Shown piece after piece: positions 44,613 through 52,377 of a stretch of 64,000 bases of DNA. The position numbers were made by a program, and so were the translations under genes. Within the stretch, counting starts at the first letter, position 1; each line of letters opens with the position of its first letter. This stretch comes from JAHFUA01 sp963808725 (GTDB lineage: Bacteria > Acidobacteriota > Terriglobia > Terriglobales > Acidobacteriaceae). The DNA is taken from the NCBI GenBank assembly GCA_963808725.1, contig CAWEGO010000004.1, forward strand, positions 186,001-250,000. Reading direction: 5' to 3'. The notes under the pieces were generated by a model. The model ran no database searches. It was not told where the DNA came from and was given only the letters and a program-made list of their open reading frames with translations.

Positions 44613-45023
44613 TCAGGCCGACAGACGCTGCTTCCAGTGATGCAGCCAGCGATGGAAAAATGGCGATCCATCCGCCACCAGGTCGTGCACGGCTTCGACG
44701 AACTGATCCGGAGGTACGCTTTTGGAGAGGAAGGCGTCGGCTGAGCGCAGAGCGGCGGCCGGAACGCGGTCCTGCGCTGAGAGCATCATGATGGGCACTT
44801 CGGGCCGGATCTGCTTCATGCGCTCCGCCACCACATCGCCCATCATTTCCGGCATACGGTAGTCCAGGATCACGGCGTCAACGTCCACTGCCTCCAGCAG
44901 GTCGAGGCTCTCGCGCCCGCTGGTGCTCAGCACCACGTCATAGCCGTGTTGCCGCAGCAAAAATTCACGCCCGGTGAGAACATTCACTTCATCGTCTACA
45001 CAGAGGATAGTAGGTTTCCGCAC
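44613..45023 (-). CDS. Single-domain response regulator
   Basis: A 136-residue CheY-like receiver with the acidic pocket DDE (10-12), phospho-acceptor Asp54 in VILDYRMPEM, the T/S in MLSAQD and the lysine in FLSKSVPP. There is no output domain; the C-terminus adds about 15 residues (PFFHRWLHHWKQRLSA). GTG 45023 follows a G-rich ribosome site. It lies directly downstream of the iron-transport operon, but is probably an independent unit. Confidence 0.88.
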   Translation of the reverse strand: MRKPTILCVDDEVNVLTGREFLLRQHGYDVVLSTSGRESLDLLEAVDVDAVILDYRMPEMMGDVVAERMKQIRPEVPIMMLSAQDRVPAAALRSADAFLSKSVPPDQFVEAVHDLVADGSPFFHRWLHHWKQRLSA

Positions 45024-45114
45024 GATGGGCCCCCAAATCTTGCTCCTGCTAGAGCACGGGCTTTGCCAACGGAAATCCGTTTAGGAACTGTAACTTAGCA
45101 ATGTTTTTGAAAAT

Positions 45115-45134
45115 GTAGGATGTGTAATTCCTAC
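45115..45134 (-). terminator. Weak terminator-like stem after the iron operon
   Basis: On the minus strand GTAGGA and TCCTAC pair around ATTACACA, followed by ATTTTC. The stem is only 6 bp and overlaps the stop codon of the ATPase-DtxR gene, so termination would be inefficient. Confidence 0.35.
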
Positions 45135-46366
45135 GCGCCGCGTGAATCCGCGGCCTTCTGACCTACAACCGCCTCTTTTTTCCCAGTCTTGCTACAGCAA
45201 GTCCCTTCGGGGATCGGTGCGCCGTGCGGACACGTCCGGGGATGGCCAAGGAACGAGCAGATGCGCTCGGTGGCCTCCGGCGAGAGGATGTGCTCGAACT
45301 TGCACGCCTGCTGTTCGATCTCGGTCTCGTTGTCCATGTTGAGCGTCTCGGTGAAGAGGCGCTCGGCCAGTCGATGACGGCGGATGATGTCCTCGGCCTT
45401 GCGCCGTCCCCGCTCGGTGAACTCCACCAGCAAATTGCCGTCGCCCAGGGTCTGTATGGTAGGGCGCATGGCCTCGTGGCAGCGGTTGAGAACAGGCTTG
45501 TGGTCGTGCGCCTGCGCCGGGTGCGGGGTCAAGGCGATCAGGCCGAGCTCGGTCATCTTCTCCACCGCGATGGCCACGGGCAGCGCGCCGTCCACCTCCA
45601 TGCGGCCAACCTCGGCCAGTTCGCCGTTCTCGTGCAGGATCCATATCTCTTCCAGGATTTCGTCGAACTGCATCTCGTTGGCGAGGGAGAAAATCTCCTG
45701 GTTGGCGATGCGGCCGTGGTGCAGGTCCACGCGGCGGTCGGCGAGCCGCGCCACCACCGGATCGTGCGTGACCATCACGATGGTGCGGCCCTGCTGGTGG
45801 AACTCGCGCAGCAGCCGCAGCACGATCTCTTCGTTCTGCGCGTCGAGGTTGCCGGTGGGCTCGTCGGCAAGGATGATCTTGGGGTCGTTGATGAGCGCGC
45901 GCGCGATGCACACGCGCTGCTGCTCGCCTCCGGAAAGATGCGCCGGCAGATGCTGCGCGCGGTCCGCGAGCCCGACGCGCTCCAGCGCCTCGAGCGCTTC
46001 CGCCTGGTCGGTCATGCTGTGGAAGTATTGCGCCAGCATTACGTTCTCCAGCGCCGTGAGGTAAGGGATCAGGTGGAACTGCTGGAAGACGAAGCCGATC
46101 TTCTCGGCCCGGAAGCGGTTCAGCTCGGAGTCAGAGAGCGTGGCGACGTCCTGGCCTTCGAGATAGATTTTGCCGGAGGTGGTGCGATCCAGGCAGCCGA
46201 CCAGGTTCACCAGCGTGGACTTTCCCGAGCCCGAAGGACCCATCACCGCCAGCCACTCGCCGGGCTCGACGTGCAGCGAGACATTGTCGAGCGCGCGGAT
46301 GACGGCGCCATTCGCGTCCGCCCTGGCGGGATACGACCTGCTGACGTGTTCGAGCCGGATCGACAT
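45131..46366 (-). CDS. ABC transporter ATPase fused to a DtxR/IdeR-like iron-sensing regulator
   Basis: A 411-residue fusion in one uninterrupted frame. Residues 1-222 are a LolD/MacB-class ATPase: Walker A GPSGSGKST (43-51), LSGGEQQ (144-150), Walker B IILADEP (164-170), H-loop His201. Residues about 230-395 are DtxR-like: a winged-helix-type region (ILEEIWILHENGEL...VEKMTELGLI), then the metal/dimerisation domain RRHRLAERLF and ACKFEHILSPE, ending in GHPRTCPHGAPIP. Equivalents of DtxR His79/Glu83 are His331/Glu335; of Cys102/Glu105/His106, Cys355/Glu358/His359. Cysteine rather than MntR's glutamate at that place suggests iron. The His98 equivalent is Glu351. The start overlaps the permease stop (TAATG). 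It may be an autoregulator, an iron gate on the motor, or both. Confidence 0.9.
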   Translation of the reverse strand: MSIRLEHVSRSYPARADANGAVIRALDNVSLHVEPGEWLAVMGPSGSGKSTLVNLVGCLDRTTSGKIYLEGQDVATLSDSELNRFRAEKIGFVFQQFHLIPYLTALENVMLAQYFHSMTDQAEALEALERVGLADRAQHLPAHLSGGEQQRVCIARALINDPKIILADEPTGNLDAQNEEIVLRLLREFHQQGRTIVMVTHDPVVARLADRRVDLHHGRIANQEIFSLANEMQFDEILEEIWILHENGELAEVGRMEVDGALPVAIAVEKMTELGLIALTPHPAQAHDHKPVLNRCHEAMRPTIQTLGDGNLLVEFTERGRRKAEDIIRRHRLAERLFTETLNMDNETEIEQQACKFEHILSPEATERICSFLGHPRTCPHGAPIPEGTCCSKTGKKEAVVGQKAADSRGA

Positions 46367-47484
46367 TATTCTCCTCTCAGGATAACGGCCGGCTGCACTT
46401 TGCGCAGCATCGAAATCGGCATCAGGGCCGCCAGCAGTGCCACCAGCACGCTCCCGATGACCACTTCGGGAAAGATCCCGAAACGGGGCGAGACCGAGGC
46501 GTGGAAGTTGGCGCGGCCGATCCAGGCCGCGATCCCCAGGCCCAGCCCGAATCCCAGCACCGCGCCCACCAGCCCGATCCCCGCGGCTTCGGCGGCAAAC
46601 AGCGCGCTTACCGTGCGTTGCGAAGCGCCCAGCGCGCGCATGACCGCGAAATCCTTGCGGCGATCGAAGACCGAGGCGGTCAGCGTGGCCAGCATGCAGA
46701 GCGCGGCTGTCAGGATGATGATCGCGGTCGAGGCCAGCAGCGTAGCTCGCGTCTTGTCCAACACACGGGCTTCGGCTTCCACCATCTGGCGGACGGGTTG
46801 GACATCCGCATCCGGCAGCGCGCTGCCGAGCGTGCCGATCATGGCGCGGATTTCGGCGGGCGAGCCTGCCACCGCCACTTCGATGGTCGAGGGCGTGATG
46901 CCGGTCCAGCGGGTGAAATCGCCAAGGCTCAAGTACACGCGACTGTCTTCCTCGGCGCCGGTGCTGAGAATGCCGGCGGGCGTCGCGTGCAGCGCGTGTC
47001 CCTGGAAGGTGAGATCGAGCGGCTCGCCCTTGGGCGTAAGCGACTGGTAGGCGCGCTTGCCCATGAGCGCGGCGCCGGGCGCGGCGGGCCATGCCGTCAC
47101 CGACCACCACGAGTTGAGCTTGCGTACGCGCTCAAAATCCGCCCCGGCGACGACGACTGGCGTGCCTGCAGACGTGCGAGCCACGGCGAACGCGAACGGG
47201 GCAGCAATCCCGCGAGCGCCGAGCGCACCATCCACGCGCGCGAGAGCGCCGGAGGGAAGGGAATTGCCATCCTTGCCGGTGATGACGATATTGGCGCCGT
47301 AGCTGCGGAACTCGCGGTGCAGCTTGGCTTGCACATCGGTATAAAGGTTAAGCGTGGCAGTCGCCACCGAGGCGGCAACCACCACCGCGACCAGCGCGGT
47401 CAGCGCGCGTCCGCGCCGGACCAGCAGCGGGCGCGACAGCAGGCGCAGAAACATCTGCCGTCGGTTCGTAGCCTCGCGCGTCAT
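46366..47484 (-). CDS. FtsX-type ABC permease, iron operon, second
   Basis: A 372-residue permease with MacB/FtsX topology: an N-terminal helix (ALTALVAVVVAASVATATLNLY), a periplasmic domain beginning REFRSYGANIVITG, and three C-terminal helices with the cytoplasmic coupling segment DRRKDFAVMRALGASQRT. It is related to its upstream neighbour (same RxxG-ANIV start of the periplasmic domain) and would dimerise with it. The start overlaps the previous stop (ATGA). Homologous permeases accompany FTR1/DUF2318 genes in the Campylobacter p19 locus. Confidence 0.88.
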   Translation of the reverse strand: MTREATNRRQMFLRLLSRPLLVRRGRALTALVAVVVAASVATATLNLYTDVQAKLHREFRSYGANIVITGKDGNSLPSGALARVDGALGARGIAAPFAFAVARTSAGTPVVVAGADFERVRKLNSWWSVTAWPAAPGAALMGKRAYQSLTPKGEPLDLTFQGHALHATPAGILSTGAEEDSRVYLSLGDFTRWTGITPSTIEVAVAGSPAEIRAMIGTLGSALPDADVQPVRQMVEAEARVLDKTRATLLASTAIIILTAALCMLATLTASVFDRRKDFAVMRALGASQRTVSALFAAEAAGIGLVGAVLGFGLGLGIAAWIGRANFHASVSPRFGIFPEVVIGSVLVALLAALMPISMLRKVQPAVILRGE

Positions 47485-48755
47485 GCGTCACCCCGCAGCA
47501 CGATGGCCGGACTGAAGCGCATGGCGCGACGGATGGAAGCCGCGCTGCCGGCAAACGTCACCAGGACGGCCACTGCCAGCACCACCGGGAAGAGCACCGG
47601 CTCAACCGCCACGCGCGCGCTGAAGATCCACTTACCGATCTCTTCGGCCAGGGCGATGCCGATCAGGAATCCGGCGGTGCCGCCGATCAGCGCCAGCAGT
47701 CCGGCCTCGGTAAAGAACAGCGCGGCCACCGAGAGATTGCCCGCGCCCAGCGCCTTCATCAATCCGACCTCGCGCCGGCGCTCGAAGATCGCGGTAGCCA
47801 TGGCTGCCGAAACCGCCAGCGCCGAGGCCAGCAGCGCCGCCAGCGTGACCAGCAGCATCAGTCCCTTGATGCGCCCGAGCACCACGCCCTCGTTCTGCGC
47901 TACCTGGCGGATTTGCTCGGCACGCGAGTGCGGGATGGCTTCCGTCAACTGGTAGGCGATGGCGTTGGCGTAGGGCGAGCAGTACCAGCGGTCGTAGAGT
48001 TCCGGAGAAAGCGACTTGGGATTGGCTTCGCCGCGGCGCGCCAGAGCGTCTTCCGGCTTGGTCAGCGCGCTGACCAGCACCCGCCGCACCGCACCCGGAC
48101 GCCCAGCGATCTCCTGCGCCACGTGCAGCGGGGCGACGATCTGCTGGTTTTCAGCAGGGCCGGCGGAAAGGATGCCGGCTACTTTCAATTCGCGCCCGGC
48201 CACCTTGATCCTGTCGCCGATGTGCGTGCCCGTCCGCGCCGCCAGAGCTTCTCCGACGAGCACCTCATCGCCATCGTCAGAAGGCCATGCGCCATCTACC
48301 TTCCACCACGGATTCGTCGCCCGCGCCCCGGTGTTGAAGCTATCCGGGCCATAGCGGAAAGGCTGCGCGAACCAAGTGCCAACGAGTTCCACCTGCTGCG
48401 CGTGTCCGGCGAGGGAACCATCAGCGGTCACCGGCAGAAAAGGAGCGAAGGCCACGATGTTGTGCCGCCAGAAAGTTCCTTTGATCGCCGGAAGATCGGC
48501 TTCGTTCAGGTAAGCGCCATCGGCGGGAGGCTTCAGGTTCACGCCACCGATCTCGACGTCGAGCGTGTCGGTATCGGGATAGACGACGATGTTGGCGCCA
48601 AAGGTGCGCAGCTCGCGGTTGATCTTGTCGCCGATGTCGGTGGCGACCGCGATCATGGCCGTGGCCACCGCTACGCCGAGGGTGATGGCTATCCCGGCCA
48701 GCAGCTTGCGGCGGCGTTGCCGGTGGAACGATTGATAGACGAGGCGGAGGAACAT
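47481..48755 (-). CDS. FtsX-type ABC permease, iron operon, first
   Basis: A 424-residue permease with one N-terminal helix (LLAGIAITLGVAVATAMIAVA), a large periplasmic domain (NRELRTFGANIVVYPDTD... onward) and three C-terminal helices with the signature FERRREVGLMKALGAGNL. It starts 4 nt after the FTR1 stop. Together with the following permease and ATPase-DtxR it would form an ABC complex acting on periplasmic iron or on the FTR1 partner; direction of transport is not shown by the sequence. Confidence 0.9.
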   Translation of the reverse strand: MFLRLVYQSFHRQRRRKLLAGIAITLGVAVATAMIAVATDIGDKINRELRTFGANIVVYPDTDTLDVEIGGVNLKPPADGAYLNEADLPAIKGTFWRHNIVAFAPFLPVTADGSLAGHAQQVELVGTWFAQPFRYGPDSFNTGARATNPWWKVDGAWPSDDGDEVLVGEALAARTGTHIGDRIKVAGRELKVAGILSAGPAENQQIVAPLHVAQEIAGRPGAVRRVLVSALTKPEDALARRGEANPKSLSPELYDRWYCSPYANAIAYQLTEAIPHSRAEQIRQVAQNEGVVLGRIKGLMLLVTLAALLASALAVSAAMATAIFERRREVGLMKALGAGNLSVAALFFTEAGLLALIGGTAGFLIGIALAEEIGKWIFSARVAVEPVLFPVVLAVAVLVTFAGSAASIRRAMRFSPAIVLRGDA

Positions 48756-48759
48756 GGGC

Positions 48760-50010
48760 TCACGGTTGCTGGAAGTATTTCGCCCCGGAGGCCAGCTCGC
48801 CCTGCGCGACGATCACCCGATCCTCCAGTACCTTGGCCTCCAGCGGGATGGGATTGCATCCGCCGGGCTTGCCCACCGACATCTGGTTGATGGGCGCGGC
48901 GCAGTTCTTGCAGACCAACCCTCCCTGGTTGGCGTAGAAGCCCACCGCGCCACAGATCTCGCAGGCATCGAACAGCACTGCCACCTTGTTGTCCGGCTTG
49001 CGATAGACGAAAAAGCGCACCGGCGTGCCGTTGATATCGGCCACGTAGCGCACCAGTTCGCCCACGCCCAGTTGTCCAGTGGGGACCGTCGCCTGTCCGT
49101 TGACGAACTCGACCCGCGTTGCCGGCGACAGCGCCGAAACGCTCTTGGCGTAGATGAATTGTGCCGTCACCAGCAGAATAAAGACGAAGGAGCAGACGTA
49201 GACCGAGGCCATCCACAGACGCTCGCGGCGCGCCGTCCACTGCGCCTTGCGGCGCTCAGCGCGGGAAGCCGGCTCGGCCATCGGGGCGCGGCGGCGGTAC
49301 TCGAACAGAATCATCAGCCCGGCCAGCGCCAGCACGGTAATGAAGAAGAAGAGGTCGTTGCGCACGATGGGCCCGATGATGGCCATCTCGCGCTTGCTTG
49401 ACGGCAGCACGCCGTTCTCGGAGAGCTCGTGCAGGCCAGCGACGATCAACTGCGCCGCCACGAAGAACAGAATGACGGTGGTCACTTTAAAGAACTTGCG
49501 GATATCGATGCGCACGCTGCCCTTGACGAACATCACCCCGAACACCACCGCCAGGCTGACGCCCAGCACCGTCCCGATAAAGTTCATCAGTTCGGTCGTG
49601 CTCAGCGAGACGGCGGAGAGAATGAGCACCGTCTCCACGCCTTCGCGCAGCACCATGAGGAAGACGAAGGCGAACAGGCCCAGGCGCGAACTCTCGCCCG
49701 CCAGCGTGCCGACTTTGTTCTCGATGTGGCCCTTAAGCTTGCGCGCGGTGCGCATCATGAAGATGACCATGGTGACCACGAAAAACGCGGCCGCCAGCAT
49801 GATCCAGCCCTCAAAGATGTCCTGGTTGAGGCCGGTGCGGGAGATGATGACGGCCCCGGCCACGCTGGCGGCTACCGCCGCACCCAGAGCGGCAAAGACC
49901 ACCTTGCGCAGGTCGGGACGGTTGATTTTGGCAAGATAGGCAAGGGTGATGCCGACGATGAGTGCGGCTTCCACCCCTTCGCGGAGCGTGACGATGAAGG
50001 CGTCGATCAT
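48760..50010 (-). CDS. FTR1-family iron permease fused to a DUF2318 iron-binding domain
   Basis: A 416-residue membrane protein. The first part is FTR1: REGVEAAL at residues 10-17 and REGVETVL at 122-129, the paired R-E-G-x-E iron-transfer motifs, in a seven-helix bundle. A final helix near 268-288 is followed by a periplasmic DUF2318 domain with cysteines in DACEICG (350, 353), CKNC (367, 370) and KPGGCNPI (385). In other bacteria FTR1 and DUF2318 are separate neighbouring genes. It should carry Fe2+/Fe3+ across the inner membrane. It starts at ATG 50010, with a palindromic operator-like site 25-40 nt upstream. Confidence 0.92.
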   Translation of the reverse strand: MIDAFIVTLREGVEAALIVGITLAYLAKINRPDLRKVVFAALGAAVAASVAGAVIISRTGLNQDIFEGWIMLAAAFFVVTMVIFMMRTARKLKGHIENKVGTLAGESSRLGLFAFVFLMVLREGVETVLILSAVSLSTTELMNFIGTVLGVSLAVVFGVMFVKGSVRIDIRKFFKVTTVILFFVAAQLIVAGLHELSENGVLPSSKREMAIIGPIVRNDLFFFITVLALAGLMILFEYRRRAPMAEPASRAERRKAQWTARRERLWMASVYVCSFVFILLVTAQFIYAKSVSALSPATRVEFVNGQATVPTGQLGVGELVRYVADINGTPVRFFVYRKPDNKVAVLFDACEICGAVGFYANQGGLVCKNCAAPINQMSVGKPGGCNPIPLEAKVLEDRVIVAQGELASGAKYFQQP

Positions 50011-50034
50011 GGCTGGTCCTGGTTCAAATGAAGT

Positions 50035-50049
50035 TGAAAATGAATTTCA
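50035..50049. promoter_or_regulatory. Fur-box-like 7-1-7 palindrome before the iron operon
   Basis: TGAAAAT-G-AATTTCA is a 7-1-7 inverted repeat (6 of 7 pairs) and matches the Fur core TGATAAT-N-ATTATCA at 11 of 14 positions. A further TTTCAA follows at 50051-50056. It lies 25 nt before the FTR1 start, where a repressor would block initiation. Whether Fur or the operon's own DtxR-like domain uses it cannot be told. Confidence 0.55.
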
Positions 50050-50198
50050 ATTTCAATGGTTTAAGAATACCTGCCGCCGCCGCGCCCGGTCAATCGCGGC
50101 GGTCACAGCTCGCGGTGACGCAAATCACAATCGGGAACAAGCCCTCAGCAGTCAGCACTCAGCACTCAGCCAGGGAGCTTTGATGACCTAGCGTCCCG

Positions 50199-50894
50199 TC
50201 AGAGCATCTTAAGCATCTTCTTTGCTTCCTCGACGCGCGGGAACAGCTTCTCCTCCGCCTGGAATTCGGCGCCGTGCACGCAGCGCCGTGTCCCCTTGAG
50301 CTTCACCGGATGCTTCAAGTGCAGCATCTCGTGATACACGAGATACTCCAGCACGAAGCGCGGCACCTTCCTGCGGTCGAAGATGCGGCTCACCACGATG
50401 GTGTTGTGCGCGGGATCGAAGTGGCCGAGGTGGTTGCGGGCGTGGTCCTGGCTCCAGGTCATCTGCGGGCGACCCAGCAGGCCGTGGAAGAAGCGCTGGT
50501 TGAGCTCGTCGAAGATCTGGTCGAGATCGTACACCTCGCCCTGCGGCGATGCGATGCGCTTGCGTCCGCGCATCTGGCGGATGAGGTGCACTTTGGCGCT
50601 CAGGTGGCGGCTGGCGACAAACTGCCGGTAGCGCGCGGCGTGGCCGGGCGCGATGGGCTTGCGGTAGAGCTTGGCCACCAGGATGTGGGCGATGGCGCGC
50701 AGCACCGATTCGGGCGCCGTTTCCAGCAGGTCGGAGATGCGGACCAGAATGCGGCCTTCGCGCAGGCGGATGGTGTTGTTGATATTGGCGAAGCGGTAGA
50801 ACTCCACGCAGAACTCGGGCATGGGAGCGCGCGGGCGCAGCTCGCGATACTCCTGCTGAAAGATTTCGAGAAGGGGTGAAATCACCGCTTCCAC
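50199..50894 (-). CDS. SprT-like zinc metalloprotein
   Basis: A 231-residue protein with the zincin motif HEMLH (188-192) and a third ligand candidate His207 in CVHGAEF, plus the SprT-like arrangement DLDQIFDELNQRFF followed by a beta sheet (HNTIVVSRIFD). Eukaryotic SPRTN relatives digest DNA-protein crosslinks; bacterial members are mostly uncharacterised. GTG 50894 has no strong ribosome site. It lies 1 nt after the preceding gene, suggesting cotranscription with the TPR cluster. Confidence 0.82.
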   Translation of the reverse strand: MEAVISPLLEIFQQEYRELRPRAPMPEFCVEFYRFANINNTIRLREGRILVRISDLLETAPESVLRAIAHILVAKLYRKPIAPGHAARYRQFVASRHLSAKVHLIRQMRGRKRIASPQGEVYDLDQIFDELNQRFFHGLLGRPQMTWSQDHARNHLGHFDPAHNTIVVSRIFDRRKVPRFVLEYLVYHEMLHLKHPVKLKGTRRCVHGAEFQAEEKLFPRVEEAKKMLKML

Positions 50895-50895
50895 A

Positions 50896-51369
50896 TTAGC
50901 ACGACAGTCGCTCGAGATCGGGACCGGCTTCAGGCCAAGTCAGAACTGGTGGGGTGAAGACCAATTTCCGCAAGTCCGCCCCCTTCTGAAGGAGTTCATT
51001 CGCGGTTTGGAACTCCGCACTGCGGGCTGCTACCGCCAATAAATCCCTTCCCGCGATACCTTGTCCTGCTTCGCCTTGTGCAAATGCCACTATCGCCATC
51101 CAGAGAGGCTCTGACGAGAACGCCTCCTCCTTCAACCCGCCCCCTTGGAGCACACGTTGAAAAGTGTCAGAAAATCGGGCGCCGGAATCACTCAGAATCA
51201 GTCGGCAATAGACGATAGGCAAAAACTCAACAAGGCGCGCAGCGAGCCGGCGCTCCATCCCATTGCCAACAAGCTTTCGATATATCGCGGTATCTTCTGA
51301 CGTCTCCGAAGCGCGGATGACAGCAACGGCTTTGGAAATATCTCCAAATATCTTCGCGTCTCTGCTCAC
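50896..51369 (-). CDS. Hypothetical protein
   Basis: A 157-residue, probably helical, cytoplasmic protein without recognised family. It carries several hydrophobic helices (RRLAARLVEFLPIVYCRLIL, LWMAIVAFAQGE) but no membrane segment. The GTG start overlaps the preceding stop (GTGA), so it is translationally coupled to the secreted protein gene upstream. Confidence 0.6.
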   Translation of the reverse strand: MSRDAKIFGDISKAVAVIRASETSEDTAIYRKLVGNGMERRLAARLVEFLPIVYCRLILSDSGARFSDTFQRVLQGGGLKEEAFSSEPLWMAIVAFAQGEAGQGIAGRDLLAVAARSAEFQTANELLQKGADLRKLVFTPPVLTWPEAGPDLERLSC

Positions 51370-51926
51370 TTGCTCTTGCCCTTTTGCTTCGCTCTTGCTT
51401 TGGCTTCGGCGGCTGCTTTTTCCTGCTGGGGGAGCAGGTCGCGCGCATTCTCGAGGTCGCCATCCACGGCGTCGATGGCGTCGAGCAAGGCGAACTCATA
51501 TTCCTTGGCTTCGCCAGCGGCGGCCGGCTCCTTGTCCGCCTCTTTCAGAGTTTGCAGCTTGGTCTGAAACTCGCCGTCGGCCTGGATGATCGCCTTGAGC
51601 GCTTTGGGGAAGTTGAGTTTCTGGTCGGCGAAGGAGTCCACGTTGCGGTCCATCTCGTCCATGATGACCTTAAAGTCCGCGAGCAGATCGTGGACTTTGC
51701 GGCCGCGCCCCTGAGCCGCGTGCGGGTCGGAGCGCAACTGCTCGATCGAGGCCAGCCGTGCCCGCGCATATTTCAGGTAGAGCGGCAGTTTCTGGTCGGG
51801 CTCCATCGAGGCCTCGCGCAGCGCGTCCGTCTCGGGAGAAGTCAGGGGATCGCGGCGATGGACCTGGGCGCTGGCTGCGACGGCAGCGAGGCAGAGCGCC
51901 AGCGAAACCAGGGAGCGGCGCCTCAC
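51366..51926 (-). CDS. Secreted helical protein of unknown function
   Basis: A 186-residue protein with a signal peptide (MRRRSLVSLALCLAAVAASAQ) and an otherwise helical, charged mature part ending in a Lys/Ala-rich tail (AAAEAKARAKQKGKSK). It resembles its upstream neighbour in size and style; both start or stop with GTGA overlaps. Likely periplasmic. I do not recognise a domain. Confidence 0.65.
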   Translation of the reverse strand: MRRRSLVSLALCLAAVAASAQVHRRDPLTSPETDALREASMEPDQKLPLYLKYARARLASIEQLRSDPHAAQGRGRKVHDLLADFKVIMDEMDRNVDSFADQKLNFPKALKAIIQADGEFQTKLQTLKEADKEPAAAGEAKEYEFALLDAIDAVDGDLENARDLLPQQEKAAAEAKARAKQKGKSK

Positions 51927-52375
51927 GGCTTGCTCTGCTTGGAAGGCGCGCCGAACATCTGGTCGAGCAGTTGCTGGCGGAGCTTCTCCACCTGTTTGAC
52001 GGCGGCCTCGACATGGGGGCGATCGTCGAAATTCAGGGTCTTACCGACGTCGTTCAGCCGCCGCCCCGTCTCGCGCAGCACGATCTCCGTGTCCTTGAGG
52101 TGCTTGCCGGATTTCTGCGCCGCTTCCGTGGCGCGGGCGGCATAGCGCACCACGTCGTCCACGGCCTTGGTAGCGTTGGCGATATCGCCCTCGGTGTAGA
52201 AGCGGTCAGCCTCGTTGACTTCGCGGCGTGCGATGGTGGCGAACAGGTGCGCCTGCTCCGGCGGCCGGGCGTTTTCCGCGCGCGCTTTCAAGGCGTCCAG
52301 AGGCTCCTCCGCGCCTTTGGCGACACCGAACGCCGACAACAGGAGTACGGCGAGCGGAATATGCAGCCAGCGCAT
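51923..52375 (-). CDS. Secreted helical protein of unknown function
   Basis: A 150-residue protein with a signal peptide (MRWLHIPLAVLLLSAFGVAKG) and a helical mature region (about 130 residues) with TPR-like spacing (HLFATIARREVNEADRFYTEG). It lies 2 nt after the large TPR gene and may work with it in the envelope. Confidence 0.65.
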   Translation of the reverse strand: MRWLHIPLAVLLLSAFGVAKGAEEPLDALKARAENARPPEQAHLFATIARREVNEADRFYTEGDIANATKAVDDVVRYAARATEAAQKSGKHLKDTEIVLRETGRRLNDVGKTLNFDDRPHVEAAVKQVEKLRQQLLDQMFGAPSKQSKP

Positions 52376-52377
52376 AG

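Noticed and set aside
44613..45023. Response regulator as part of the iron operon
   Set aside because: A 107-nt gap with a terminator-like stem separates it from the ATPase fusion, and no kinase links it to iron.
45131..47110. Longer version of the ATPase-DtxR frame starting inside the permease gene
   Set aside because: The first 250 codons are arginine-rich shadow of the permease; the ATG at 46366 with TAATG overlap starts the real protein.
50141..50175. Short tandem CAGCACT-like repeats before the SprT-like gene
   Set aside because: Only three imperfect units; too short to call a functional repeat.
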